Assembly: GCA_028456385.1 (NCBI GenBank)
Contig: JALNQF010000165.1
Span: 33,675 to 97,674 of the forward strand
Length of the DNA stretch: 64,000 nt
Origin: Ophiosphaerella korrae
Taxonomy: Eukaryota; Ascomycota; Dothideomycetes; Pleosporales; Phaeosphaeriaceae
Direction: 5' to 3'
Within the stretch, counting starts at the first letter, position 1, and every line of letters begins with the position of its first letter. The position numbers were made by a program, and so were the translations under genes. Positions 32,194 to 46,936 of the stretch are shown here, piece by piece. Below the pieces are notes generated by a model that was not told where the DNA came from, searched no databases, and saw only the letters and a list, made by a program, of their open reading frames with translations.

Positions 32194-35100
32194 TATTAAA
32201 TACCTTTAAAATAAGTAATACGTTAATAAACATAGATAACTAGCGTATAGGAGCGACCTATATAGCTACTTCTAAAGTCGCTAAGCTAGACCTCTACTAT
32301 AGAGAATAGAATAAGCTTAAGCTATAGATCCTATAACTTAATCTCTTTTTTAAAGTAGACTAAGTTTAAGATAAAGATAGAGCTATACTTATATTATCCT
32401 ATATAAAGGGTAAGGTAGAGAAATAAGTTACGCTATACTTTAAGAAATACCTTAATAATAATAACAGCGACTACAACAAGATATTTAAAGAATAGATTAA
32501 GTTTAAAGATAAAGTATAATAAGCCTTTTTACTAGTAAATAAGATAGTAGTAGTAGAGTGCGTAATATAGTAGCTATAACAAAACAAGGTAGTAGTAGAC
32601 TACACTAATAAGTTCTAAAGCTACGCAATATAAATAGAATAAAATAATAAGTTATTAATAAAGATATTTTAATAGAAACTTAAAAGTAACGTTTAAGGTA
32701 AGCTAATACGTAGTAGAGCTACGATTAAGACGTTAGAGAACCTAATAGAGAAAGTAATCTAAGTTAACAACTATATATACAAATACATAGTAGAAGCTAA
32801 GAATATAGAAGTACTATGTATAAAAAATAAGAAGTACTAACCTAAGTATAAGTAGTAACGCAAATACAAAAACAAGTAAGTTTAGAGTAGCTATAGATAC
32901 TTTAGGCTAGACAAGATATACGTTAACAATATAAACCTAAGAAAACAAGAATACTATTACTATAAGAACCCTAAGAGAGTAAAAAGCTAAAAATACTATA
33001 AGTATAGTAAAATAAAGCACTTAGTAAAGAATTACTAAGTAAAGAACAAGATTATATAACAAATTAATATACTTAAGTAGTAAGATAAAGATAGAGAAGA
33101 AGAATAGGAAGTAATCTCTAGAAGAAGCTAGGAAAAGAGAAACTATAAAACTATAAACCTCTAGTAGTAAGATATAGGTAAGAGATATAACTACTATAAA
33201 ATTACTATATAACTAATAAACCTTATAATAGATAATAAAGTAAAAGTTATAAAGATACTACTAGAGATATAAAGCTACGTAAGAAGGTATTAGCTAAAGT
33301 AGAAATAAGCTAAGATAGACACCTTAGAATACCTTTAGCTATACTAAAGAAGGACAGAGTATAGGCGCGAGATAACGCTATATCTAGGAAGGTAGGTATA
33401 TATAGCCTAAAACAAGAATAAGAAAGAAAACTAAGAGCCTAAGACCTCTAAATACAAAATAGTACCTAGAATACTAAAGCTAAAGTAAGAGAACGCTAAG
33501 GTATAAGATAGATTTATAAAAGAAATCTAGAAACTAGTAGATAGCTACTACTTAGTAAAAAAATAGTAAGATAAAGAACGCTAGATACGTAAAGTAGGGT
33601 AAACCTAGTAATATAAATTATTATACGTAAACAACAATTAGGCGCTAATTATTATAAATCTAGTATTAATACAAGAACTATAATACTAGCTATACTTATA
33701 TAACCTAAACTATCTACTACTATTATAGATAGGATATTACTACAACAACTACTTTACCTACTATTCTAATAAGATAGGATCTAGATATTTCCTTTATAAG
33801 AGATCTAGATATAAATAGAACTAAGAAGAGTATATAAATATAAGATATAAACAATATCTATAAGATAAGTAAGAAGTAGAGTACTTTCTAAGTATAACTA
33901 AGAAAGAAGTAAATACAAGTAAGATACTTATAAACAACTAATATATTAATCTAATCTAGTAAACCTATACGCTTAAGAAGTATAAACAATATAAAAAGAT
34001 TAAAATACTCTAAAGATTTTAGTAAAAGATAAACAAAGATTATAAGATTAAGTCTTTTTTTAAGCAAATAGCTAACGCTAGATATATATCTAGAAGCTAT
34101 AACACTATTAACGCTAAAAGACTTATTAAACTCCTAGTAAAGATAAGAAGAGAAAGAATAAAGGTATTAGTAGATTTAGGGTTATTTATAAACCTAATTA
34201 CACCTAAAGTAGTAGAATAAGTAAGACTTAAACTACAAGTAAAGAAGATACTATACCTAATCTATATTATAAATAGATAACTAATACTAGAGAACCTAAT
34301 AGTTAGTAATAAAGTAACTACAAAGATTATTATTTAAGGATATAGTATAAAGATTACTCTAGATATATTAGTTTTAGCTAATAAAAACATTATACTAAGA
34401 CTCTTATAGCTATAAGAGTTTAATCCTAAAGTTAATTAGAAAAACTAGAACCTCTTATTTAATAACTATAAAGACGTATATAGATCTAAGCTTACGTATT
34501 AGTAGCGTTTAATAGTAGATAAGAAGGTACTATATAAGATAGTAGCTTTAATAGTAACTTACTAAGAGAGAGTAAGTAACTCTATAAGTACTAGTAGAGT
34601 ACTAGGCTAAGAAGTAGGAGTAGAGAAGTAACGCGTAACTCCTAAGATCCTAGAATAATACAAGAAGTTTAGCTACTTGTTTATAGAAGAAATAGATACA
34701 CTAGTATTACTTAAGTACTAACCCTAGGACTACACGATTAAGTTATAAGAAGGAAAAGAGCTACCTTTTAGGCCTATTTACTAATTAATAGAGAGTAAAT
34801 TAGTAACACTCTAAAAAAGACTAAATAGAGACCTAAAGAAAGAATATATACAAGAATCCTTATTATTAGTAGGATTTCTAATTCTCTTTATACTAAAGAA
34901 GAAAGGACTACTAAGGATATACGTAGACTACTAAAAACTAAACAATATTATAGTAAAAGACTACTACCTACTACTAAATATAGATAAACTCTAAGATAAG
35001 CTAAGCTAAGCTAAGATTTTTATAAAGCTAAACCTAAAGGATAAATACTACTTAATAAGAATTAAGGTAAGTAAAGAGTAGAAGATAGCGTTCTAAACAC

Positions 35101-35848
35101 GCTATAGATATTATAAGTATATAGTAATACTCTTTAGACTAACAAATATACTAGTAACGTTCTAAAGACTAATTAATAATATATTATAAGAATACTTAGA
35201 TAAGTTTGTTATAGCCTACCTAGACGATATACTAATATATTCTAAAGAAGAAGGTAAGCACGTAGAGTAAGTAATAATAGTACTATAGTACTTAGACTAA
35301 TATAACCTATAACTAAAGCTAGAGAAGTATAAATAGTATAAGATAAAAGTAGAGTTTCTAAGATATATAATAAGTATTAACAAAGTTAAGATAAGCTAAG
35401 AAAAGATTAAAGTAGTAGAAGAATAGAAAGAACTTAAGATAGTTAAGGACGTATAATCGTTTCTAAGATTTATTAACTTTAACTAATACTTTATAGAGAG
35501 ATTTTTAAAGAAAGTACTACTACTTACAAAGCTTACAAGAAAAGATATAATATAAGAATAGAGAGTAGAGTAGAAACAAGCTTATAAAGAACTTAAGTAA
35601 GCCTATATTATACTACTAGTTTTAAAGTAATTTTATAGTAACAAGACCCTAGTAATTAAGATAAATATATCTAACCTAGCTTATAGAGCAATAGCGCTAC
35701 AAAAGTATAAAGAGAAATAGTATCTAATTATATACTATTTAGAGAAGTTTATAGAGTAAGAAAAAAGATACAATATATATAATAAAGAGCTACTTATAAT
35801 AGTTAATACGCTTAAATATTAGAGAGTATACGCTAAAAGTATAATAGA

Positions 35849-36275
35849 TATTATAGGTGTAATAGAAGAAACTAAGATAGAGCTAATTAGTCCTAACTTA
35901 GATACTAACAAAGTATAAGATAAGTAGAGTAATAATCTTAATTAGGAGACTACATATAATTAGGACACTTAGGGTAATCTATAATCTATAGGATCTTAGT
36001 ACCTATAGATTATAGATTAAAGGCGATCTACAATCTATTAGTCTTAGTAACTATAGATTATAGATTACAACAAGTATATAGTTAATAGGATACGTATTAT
36101 TAGGATAGTATTAGTAATTTAATTTCTTAACTATAGAACGCTAATATAAGATAGTTATAAAACATCTTTTATTATTTATAGTTATTGTAGATTACCTTAT
36201 AAGCTTTTACTATTACCTTATAATCTACTAACTCTAATATAAGCGCCTATAGTTAACAACAGGCAGCCTATAATA
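35849..36275 (+). repeat. Family A copy 2, 5' LTR
   Basis: 427 bp from TATTATAGGTG (the original TG changed to TA) to CCTATAATA. A leader without clear genes follows, from CCTTACTAATTTAG. Confidence 0.9.
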
Positions 36276-39200
36276 CCTTACTAATTTAGTTATTACGAGA
36301 AGCAAAGTATAAGTAATATATAGTCTAGCTAATATAATAGTAGAAAGTTTAACAAAACAATTAGGTAAAGCCCCTAAGAGTAGTTCTAAATTAGATAGTA
36401 CTATATAGGAAATAATTAAAGGTTGTCTTAACTAACTAATTAATAACAAAGAAGATATAAAAATAGTAATCGATACCTTAGAAACGTAGAATAAAGAACT
36501 ATAAGATTACGCGAAATAAAACAAGGTATAAATTAAAGCTATTATCTAAGGATAGAACTAGATAGAACTAATTACCTAAAGATTAGAGATAAGTGCAACA
36601 AAGAAACTACTAAAGATACCTATCCTTAAGAAATTTAATAGAATAAAGGAAAAACTAAGACCCTTTATTATATTAGTACAACTCTAGATAAATATATAAG
36701 TACTACACTTTAACATAGAAGAAAAGAAGGTAATATATATTAGATTATACTTTAAAGAAGATATAATAAGATAGTATAAGCCTTACTAGACAGACTACAC
36801 GACATATTCTCTAATAACCTAGAAGGACAAAACTAGAGCTATTTTTAGAAGTTATAAATACTTTACTAAATAAATAAGAGTAGTATTTAGAGATATAGAC
36901 ATTACCTAATAAGCTAAAGAATAGCTAGAGAAGCTTACATAGAATTAGAGTATTCCTAAGTATATATTATAGTTTAAATAACTATTATAGAATATAGAAT
37001 AGAATAAGTTAGCTTTAATATTACAATTTAAATAAGGACTTAACTCTAAGATCTAATACAAGATAATATATATAGAGAAACTATAAACACTAGAAGCTCT
37101 AAAGTAATAAGTAATTTAAATTAATAATAATCTTCGAGAATAGAAGAAGAATAAGTATAGAGGTTACACCTAGAACTATAATAAGAGAGACCTAATAGTC
37201 CTTAATACTAATAAAGATAAGAAAAAAAAGAAAAATAAAGACTTTACGTACTTTAACTATAGTAAACTAGGCTACTACGCAAAAAACTATAGATCTAAGT
37301 TAAAAAAAGATATAGTATACTATAAATACAAGAAACTAGGACACTTTATAAAAGACTATAAGAGTAAGGACCTAAAGAAAGAAAACTAGTTAAAAATAAC
37401 TAAAAAGAGGAAAGAAGTACTATAAGTATAGGCTAAACCTTAGAAGAAGGTAGCTAGGAGTAAAGAAGTATAATATATAATACTCTACTAGACTTTTTAT
37501 TATAAAGATAACTACTATATATATCTTTCTAGTAAGTAGAGAGTAGTATAGTTCTTATAAAAATAGAGATATAGAGTAGCTATAATAAAAGAAGGAATAA
37601 AAGCTTAGCTAGAAGAAATAGCCTAAGTAATAGACCTACTAATAGAAGACTTAGAAGGAAAAGAGCCCTTAGTACTATTAATCTAGGCTAAAGGACTAGT
37701 ACTAGATAAAGAAACTACTACGACTACCTCTAAAGAATAGCGAGTAAGTAAGAAATAGGTTAGTATAAAAGATATAGAGTATACCTAGCTAATAATATAT
37801 AGTTATAATAGCTGTATAATAATAGATATAAAAGAATAAAACAAAGAATAGAGATTTATTTAAATATACTTAATAGTTATAAGTATAGAGGAAGCGTATA
37901 AAGACTAGAAAGAATGTAATCCTAAAGAAATAAAGTTTATACTATTTTAGGAATAGATAAAGTAATATATAGTTATAGTAAGAAAGATACTTATACTAAG
38001 AGAGTAGTAGTACTTTATAAGAAAAATATAATAGATTAACAAAGCCTATATACTAAGAGTACTAGTAGTATACTATATCCTAACAATAAATACACTTAGT
38101 AAAAATAAGTACTAGGAAGGAGATAATAAGATAATAGATCTAAAACATCTAGCGCACTTTAAAGTATTATAGATATTATACCTAGATAAGAATTATATTA
38201 TATATAGAAACCCTAAAGTAAATAATAATATATAGCCTATAAAGAGAAGAGGCTATAATTATACAAGAGTAATTATAGTAGAAAGTATCTAAGGATAAGA
38301 AATAATCCTAGAAGATAGATAGCTAGTAGTAAGACCTAGATCTAAGTTAACTAAGAAATACGTCTAGAGAGGACTATAGTATAAATGTACAAATAACAAA
38401 TATCTAAAATATAAAGAATATAAACTTAAAGTAGGGCTATAGCTCTAGAAAAATAAATAGTTTAATAAATTACTAAAGTAAAAAAAGCTAAAAGGTATAA
38501 GAGGCCTATATATTACAAAAATAGGTATATACTAAGAAAAGAAAGTATAAGTAATAATTAATAGTAGAGCTACGAGAAACTTTATATTAAGAAAGTTTGT
38601 AGAAATACAAGGAATAAAGTATACTACAAAGAAATACCTTTAATAATTAAGTACGATTAAAAGAAAACTATTCTAAGAACTTATATAGTTTAAAATAGTA
38701 CTCTTAACACTAAAGTTAGAAGGACTAGAAATTAAGAATATAATTATAGATATAACAACAATTAATAACAAATAAGATATAATACTAGGTATACTATAGT
38801 TATAGATAACTAACCTATATATTAATTAGAGAACTAGAGAAATTAGCTATAATAAAATAGACATATTAAAGGCTAATATAAGTACTTATAAAGGAGAATT
38901 CCCTAAAGAATATAAGAAATAGGAAAAATAGCTTATAGAGCTAGAAGACTACCTTCTAGAATATTAACTATAGGACTTAGCGATAGAACTAGAAGAAGGT
39001 AAAAATATAGGATAGAGCCTAGTCTACTAAAAGATAGAAAAAGAATCTAAAATTAAATAAACGTTTATCTAAAATATAATAAAGAAAGGATAGATAAAAG
39101 AGTCTAAATCCTTAGTAGTGTATAGACTAATATTTGTAGATAAAAAAAGAATAAGTAACAAGAGACTTTACGTAGATTTTAGAAAAACTAACGTAATTAC

Positions 39201-42200
39201 AAACAAGAACTAATACTTACTACTATAGATAGATAAAATACAAGATAGACTATAAAGAGTAAAAATCTTTATAAAACTAGATATCTAAAACGCTTACTAT
39301 TAGATTAGAATTAAAAAAGGTAATAAATAGAAAATAGTATTTAGAACATAGTATAAACTATATAAATATTTAGTTATACTATTTAGCTTAATAAATACGC
39401 TAGTAGCGTTCTAAGAAAGGATTAACATAGTACTAAGAGAGTACTTAGATATATTTATATTTATATACTTAGACGACATCCTTATATTCTTAGAAATAGA
39501 AGAAGAACACGAGCAATACGTGTATAAAGTACTAGAGAAACTAGTAAAAAATAAATTATTTCTTAAAATAAGAAAATACGAATTTTACACAAAGAAAATA
39601 GATTTCCTTAGATTTATTATTAAACTAAAGAAGATTAAGATTAACCTAGAAAAGATTAAATTAATTAATAAGTAGCTAACACTAAGAAACTTAAGAGAGG
39701 TATAATAATTCTATAGGCTAGCTAACTTTTGTAGAAAGTTAATAGTAAAATATTTAGAAGATATAGAACTAATAACAAGACTTATAAAGAAAGATATACT
39801 ATTTAAATAGATAAATAAATACAATAAGGTATTTAGGAATATTAAAAAGAAATTTATAGAAAACCTAGTTATTAGAATATATAACCTAGACTTACTAGTA
39901 ATAGTAAAAATAGATATATCTAATTTAGTCTATAAGATAGTACTAATACAAAAAGACCTAGAAACTAAAAAGGAATACTTAGTTAAATACTTCTCTAAGA
40001 AGATAAAAACAGTAGAACTTAACTATCTAATCTATAATAAAGAAATACTAGTAATCTATAAAGTATTTAAATAATAGAGAGTATACCTATAAAGAGTAAA
40101 GTATTAGATAAAAGTCTATATAGACTACAAGAATCTTATAAGATTTATAATAAATAAAGAACTATTACAACGCTATATAAGATAGTAAGAATTTCTATTA
40201 ATATTTAATATAGAGATTATATATATAAAAGGGAAAGATAATTAATTTATAGACGCCTTTAGTAGAAGACTAGACTTACAAGAAGAAGTAAGCACTACTA
40301 GTATAGTTCTAGTTAAAAATAAAAAAGGATATTTAGTCCTAAATATACCTAAGATAGCTATAACACTTAAAAGAACAAGTAGCGAACTAAACAAATAGAT
40401 TTAGAAAATAACGTAAGAAGTATCTAAAGAAATAAAGAAACTAGAAATCTAAGAAGGATTTGCATAAGCCTATAGAAGAATATATATTCTAAGTAAGATA
40501 TAAAGAAAATTTATAAGATAATTCTATAAATTACTAGTATATAGTTACTAAGGAATTAAAAAAATATTAGATAGACTACTACAAGACTACTACATTCTAA
40601 AAGTAAAATAACTAGTAATAGAAGTATTACAAGACTATATAGAATACTATAAGAATAAATATAATAGATACGTACTATATAGAAAGCTATAACTAGTAGA
40701 AATACTAAAATAACTATAGAGAGTTATTATAATAGACTTTATTACAAAACTACTAAAGTCTAAAGACCTAATATTAGGAGCTAAATATAATAGAATCCTA
40801 ATAATAGTAGATAAACTTATAAAGTACTTCTACTTTAGGCTATATAAAGAAAAAAGTAGGATAGAAGTTACTATATACTAGGTCCTAGGAACTATAATTA
40901 GTTAATATAGACTACTAGACAAGATTATTATAGATAGAGATATACAATTTATATTAAAACTATAGGGAATAATATTAGCGTAATTAGGAATATAATATAT
41001 AATATCTATAGTATACTAACTATAAATAGATAGATAGTTAGAATAAATAAACTAGATAGTAGAATAGTATTTAAGATGCTACCTTAACTACAACTAGAAT
41101 AATTAGGTACAGCTACTACCTATAGCATAGTTAGCATATAACAGCGCAAAGAATATAGTAATAAGAGTATTACTTTTCTTTATAAACTATAGATTTAAAC
41201 CTAATATATACTAGATACTAAGAAACTAAATATCTTAGTCTCTAAGAGGAGAAAACTTTACTAATAGACTTAAAGATATACACGATTAACTAAGATAAGA
41301 TATAGAATTCCTATATAACTATATAGTAAAGTACTATAACAAGAAATATAAATAGAGACCTTAATTTAAAAAGAGAGAAAAAGTATAGTTAGTACGAAAA
41401 AATATTAAGAGTAAATAACTAAGTTTAAAATTAGACTACGTTAAGATAGAACTATATAAAATTAAGAAAGAAGTTATACTAGTTATTTTTAAACTAAAAC
41501 TACTAAATAAAATAAAAATATACTTAACGTTCTACGTAGCTTTACTAGAATAAGCACTATAGAATATAGAACTACTAGTATATAAAGTAGATACGTATAA
41601 AGAATAAGAAGAATAAAAAGTTAAAGAAATCCTATAGTACTAGTTTTATAATAGAAGAAACTACTACTTAGTAGAATAGATAGGTATAGATAAAAAAGGA
41701 TAACTATAGGAAAAAATATAGGAACTAAAGGATAATCTTAATTACTCTAAGAAACTAGAGGACTTCTAAAGTTAAAACCCTCTAGAACGCCTAGTAGTAA
41801 ACTAAGAGAACTAACATTACTAATAATAGATAGAGAGACAATAAGAACGTTTAATATAAGATCTACTATAATAAACGCCTTATCTAAGTCTAGCTTAGCT
41901 TCTAGAGCTACTAACTATTTAGCTAATTTCTTATTATTTAAGGCCTTTATCTTATAAAGGCGAGAGAGACAAGCTTAATTCTCTACTAGCTTACTCTACG
42001 CAAGCTCTTAGATTTACTTACACTTAGCTTTAGCCTCTACAATTTAAGATAGTAATTTCTCTTAAGTCTAGTTAATAGCTTTCCTTATTATTATTAAGCC
42101 TAGACGTAAGAATAAGTATAATAAACATATACTTAGAAAGAGAAACACTAGATACGTTATAAGAACTACGTATATTTATATAAATATACACTTTATAAGC

Positions 42201-42443
42201 TCTACTATTGTTTATAGAAATAATATAAAGAAGAGATTTAGGATTTAATTTAGGAGAAGTATAATAAGAATAAAGAAATATTTTAATACTATTACGTAAT
42301 ACGCAATTAGTAAGAAGATAGTAATAATATATAAATAAAATAAGTATAAGGGAGGATAAAGAACTTTATATTAATAAAGAAACTAGATTAATAACTTTAG
42401 CTCTAGGATAGATAAACTAGAACTTATCTAGAGAGGGAGATAG

Positions 42444-42870
42444 TGTTATAAGTGTAATAGAAGAAATCAAGATAGAGCTAATTAGTCCTAACTTAGATAC
42501 TAATAAAGTATAAGATAAGTAAAGTAATAATCTTAATTAGGAGACTATATATAATTAGGATACCTAGGGTAATTTATAATCTATAGGATCTTAGTACTTA
42601 TAGATTATAGATTAAAGGCAATCTATAATTTATTAGTCTTAGTAACTATAGATTATAGATTATAATAAGTATATAGTTAATAGGATACGTATTATTAAGA
42701 TAGTATTAGTAATTTAATCTCTTAACTATAGAACGCTAATATAAGATAGTTGTAAAATATCTTTTATTATTTATAGTTATTATAGATTACTTTATAAGCT
42801 TTTACTATTACTTTATAATCTACTAACCCTAATATAAGCGCCTATAGTTAACGACAAGTAGCCTATAATA
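42444..42870 (+). repeat. Family A copy 2, 3' LTR
   Basis: 427 bp from TGTTATAAGTG to CCTATAATA, preceded by the polypurine tract GAGAGGGAGATAG. Confidence 0.9.
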
Positions 42871-45161
42871 ATAGAAGTAATTATTAAGATAGATTATAAG
42901 AACCTAATATACTTTATAATAAGTAAGAAGTTAAAAGATAAGTAGATATAATAGTTAGAACTACTAGGATAGTATAAATTTAAGATCTAGTACGTACTAA
43001 GTAAGGAAAATAGCTAAGTAGACGCGCTTAGCTAAAGACACAATATTATAGGAAAGAAATAAGTAGTAGAAGAAACTATACTCTAAGATAATAGATAAAG
43101 ATACCTAGTACTAAATACACGACTAGTAGAGGAGTAAGAAATTAACAACCTAGTTAAGATTATAAACAAGGTTCTAGAAGAATTATAGGAAGTAATTATA
43201 TAATAATACTATAACAACCTAGTATATAAGTACCTAAGGATTACATAAACTATAGAACTAATCTAAAGGAACTATAGATTTAGTAAGATAAAAGAGAAAG
43301 TAACGTAGTTTATTAAAGAATACGTAAATTACTAGAAGAATAAGTATAAGATATATACACCTTATAGAGAAATATAAGTAATTAAGATACTAGAAGAACT
43401 ATAGATAGACGTTGCAATAAACTTTATTATAGGACTACTAACGTTAAAGAACCTAGTAATAAGAATAGGATATAATATAATAATAGTAATTATAGACTAA
43501 TTTATAAAATACGCTAAGATAGAGAAATTCTAAAGTAACTATATAGTAGATTAGCTAAGATACGTACTACTAGAAGTGCTAATATAAAGATACAAGATAC
43601 TAAAAAGTATTATTAGTAATAGAGATAAGCTTTTTACGTCTAATTACTAGATAACGCTACTTATAGTAATAGAGATAAAAAGGAAGCTATTAATAGCCTA
43701 TTATCTATAGATAGATAGATAGATAGAGTAGACTAATAGAACGTTAAAGATATACTTAAAGATTTATAGTAATTAGAAGTAGAATAATTAGGTATTACTA
43801 TTACCTATAGCATAATTAGTATATAACAATAAGTACTTAAAAGTAATAAGTAAAACACTATATTTTATAAACTATAAGATATACTCTAATTTATTTAAGA
43901 GAATACTACTAGGACCTAAGATAGAAGGCGTATTAGTTAGAATAAAAGATATACAAGAGCTCTATAATAAGATAAGATAAAAACTAGAGAAAGCTTAAAA
44001 ATAAAGTATTTTATATATTAATTAAAAACAAAAAATAGTACTTTAGCTAAAAGAAGGGGATAAAGCATATCTTTATATAAAGAATCTATAAATAAAGCAA
44101 CCTAGTAAAGGACTAGATTATATTAAGGTTAGACTATTTTTAGTTAAAGAAGATAATAAGCTAGTAACAAAAATACTAAAACTACCTAAAGATACTAAAG
44201 TATACTCTAAGTTCTATATAAGCCTACTAGAACTAGCTAAGCTAAAAATACTAGTATAGTAATAATTCTAATATTAGAAGGAAGAGGACAACAAGTTTAA
44301 AGTTAAAAACCTATAAAGATATTAAGAAATAGGACGTAACACCTTTTAAAGTATATAGTTTCTCTAAGAGTAGCTAGTAAAATAGAAAGGCTACTTAGTA
44401 AGTAAAAATATATAGGAACCTAAAGCTAATCTATAGAATTATTAGTAGATACTTAAGAAAGTAAGAAGTAAGTATAATATACTAGGATATATAGGATATA
44501 CAAAGCTATAGCTAGGATATAATAGATATATTAGTAGAAGAAAGTTCTATAATAAACCTAACTATATAGAGCTTATAAAGCGCCTTTAGTTGTAATAAAT
44601 TTATCTAATAAGCTAATAGTAGACTAGATAGTAGAGGAAGAAGTAATATTAATAGTAGTAGTAAAATAGTTAAGAACTTACGCTAAGACCTTATTACCTT
44701 CTTACTCTAACTCTAATACTAGGTACAAGGCCTTATAGTAAGTACGCTCTTTAGTAGATTTTAATATTTTCTTATTACGTAGTAAATAAGTAATAATAAT
44801 AGTAAGAAGTTTTTTATTATTATTAACCTTTTTATAGAACTCTTTACAAGTTTAATTAAGAGACTCTTAGGTTATACTAATATAAAGACGCTCTATATAA
44901 GTATACTTAGTATACTTTAGAGTAGAATCTAGTATAACAAAATAAAGAATACTTAAGAGAGAATAATATAGATAAGGTGTTTTAGAAATATAGTTTATAG
45001 TAAAGATTTCTAATAAGAGATAAAGTCTATAAGACTATAAAGAAGGTAATATTATAGTAAGATAGTTTTTAACTAGAAGGTAGGGTAAACTACTTATAAG
45101 CTAGACCTAGCTAATAGAGGCTTAGGCCTAAAGATAGACTTAGCGTAAGAAAAGGAGATAG

Positions 45162-45603
45162 TATTATAATACTAAGTAGTAGGTAAGCTATTATATTATA
45201 CGCAATTAGGCTAGGTAATATAGTATAGTAGAATACGTAACTATTTAGTAGTAAACGCTCTAGAGTAAACGCTCTAGAGTAAATACTCTAGAATAAGCGC
45301 TCTAGAGTAAACGCTCTAGAGTAAGTACTTAGAAATAAACGCTAGATAGTAAGTATATAGAAACGCTAATAGACCTTTATAGACTATTATATTTAATCTC
45401 TTTTTTACTTCTTATCCTAATAGAGTATTATAACTAATACTTTAATTAGATTCTTATCTACCTATTAATACTTATATACTTTATAATACTCTAATAAGAG
45501 CTAACTATTAATTAAGCTAAGTAACTAACTTATTTATTAACCTCGCCTATCTTATAGAAGCCTACTTGCCCTTATTACCTTTACTAGTTCTAAAGTCTTA
45601 ATA
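45162..45603 (+). repeat. Family B right LTR with 14-bp tandem expansion
   Basis: 442 bp. It is co-linear with the left LTR except for four extra 14-bp units (five in all, about 45254-45323), which account exactly for the 56-bp length difference. Confidence 0.85.
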
Positions 45604-45608
45604 ACCTA

Positions 45609-46934
45609 ATAGTTTAATAAGTAAATCTTTAGAAGAGGCGTTATAATTATAACTTAGTTAAGCTACTTTTAGGTAACTACTATAGTATATATAAGAAGGA
45701 TTTAAATAAGTAAGTCTAATTTCTAGAGATAAAGAAATACTATTTTATAATACTAAGCTCTATCTATATTATTAAAATAGTTATATACTTAAATATATAT
45801 ATATTAAACGTACTAAAGATACTATAGTTTATATAACTAAATAGTTTAAGTAAGTTATTAGAACTTATCTCTAGAATAACTATAGCTATTACTTTAGCTA
45901 TTAGACTTATATAAACTATAATCTATATATTACTAAGTATATAAAAGCTATATAATTATATTAGTACTTATAAAACTATTATAACTAAGAATTTAATAAT
46001 ATATATATTTTTACTTAGTATATTTTATAAGTATATAACGTCTCTAATAAGTAAACTAAATATACTAATATATAATACTACTATAAATATAATATATAGT
46101 ATATATTAGAGTAGTTATAAAAGTAATACCCTTTATCCTAATACTTTTTAAAGATAAATAACCTTTATAGTCTTATTATAGTAAATTTATTAGTAGTTAT
46201 TACTATATACTACTTATTCTACTTAAGAAAGTAAAGCTACTTAGTTTATATAGTTTAATAAAGTTTATAAGCTAAATATTAAGTTACTAAACTAAATATC
46301 TATATATATACTATAAAAACTAAGTTAGTTCTAAAAATATATTTTAAAACTATATTATTTCTATTTATAGTATTTTATACCTAGAAGCTTTATTAAGAGT
46401 ATAGAAGTAGAAAATTAATAAGTATAATAATAGCTTAGATAAAAGTATAGTAATAAAAAGATTATTAATAAAGATACTATAGTAATTAATCTTTAGTTAT
46501 ATTTATTATAATATAATAACGTATAAATAGTATAATACTATTAACTAAAGTAGCTTTTATAGAAAAAGCTCTTTTTTAGTTATATTAGTTATAAGTCTCT
46601 TAAGTATAAAGAATAGCTTTAGTATAGTATATATACTAGGGTTACTATAGTTTATAGTAGCGTTAGCGCCTAGATATAAGACTACTAGTACTCTAAGTAA
46701 GTAGTACGCATTATAAAATCCTATTTTATAGTATTATATTTATAGTAATTCTAATAGTATATATACTTATATTTAATAGCTTATTAAGTTACTAAGTCTA
46801 CTCTAAAATAGTAGTAAATAAATTAAGCTTATACTTTTTATATTTATTAGTTAAGAATAAAGTTATATATATAATAACTAAGATATTATTATAATAAGAT
46901 TTATAAGAGATAGATACTTATTAAAGGTAATATA
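45609..46934. other. AT-rich RIP relic, unassigned
   Basis: Continues the old sequence interrupted by family B and is itself interrupted by the Tc1/mariner-type element. I recognise no domain. Confidence 0.5.
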
Positions 46935-46936
46935 TA

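Larger units (their letters stand above)
35849..42870 (+). mobile_element. Ty3/gypsy chromovirus-type element, family A copy 2, nested in family B
   Basis: 7022 bp with LTRs at 35849-36275 and 42444-42870 (427 bp each) and an exact 5-bp duplication ATAGA (35844-35848, 42871-42875). It coincides with a break in the RNase H relic of family B, so it inserted later. Plus-strand relics are gag from about 36.4 kb, two zinc knuckles at 37.24-37.37 kb whose cysteines now read as tyrosine (YFNYSKLGYY; VYYKYKKLGHF), a protease-like INSRATRNFI near 38.56 kb, RT with YLDDILIF near 39.47 kb, RNase H, and integrase at about 40.45-41.3 kb (VIIIDFITKL). A C-terminal chromodomain follows at 41.6-41.78 kb (NRRNYYLVE, stop, IG; NLNYSKKLEDF) with its tryptophans turned to stops. 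The chromodomain indicates the chromovirus branch. Confidence 0.9.
31808..45603 (+). mobile_element. Ty3/gypsy LTR retrotransposon, family B, split by a nested family A element
   Basis: LTRs are at 31808-32193 (386 bp) and 45162-45603 (442 bp), flanked by an exact 5-bp duplication ACCTA (31803-31807 and 45604-45608). Without the insert at 35849-42870 and its 5-bp duplication the element is about 6.77 kb. Plus-strand relics in order are a gag zinc-knuckle near 33.0 kb, a protease-like VLVDLG near 34.16 kb, and RT from 34.7 kb with AYLDDILIYSKEE at about 35.22 kb. RNase H follows, interrupted at 35848 and resuming at 42876 (KNLIYFIISKKL, then VDALS), then integrase at 43.2-43.8 kb and a chromodomain-like end near 44.3-44.46 kb (EPKANL). 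The polypurine tract AAAAGGAGATAG abuts the right LTR. Stops are dense, in the RIP pattern. Confidence 0.88.
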
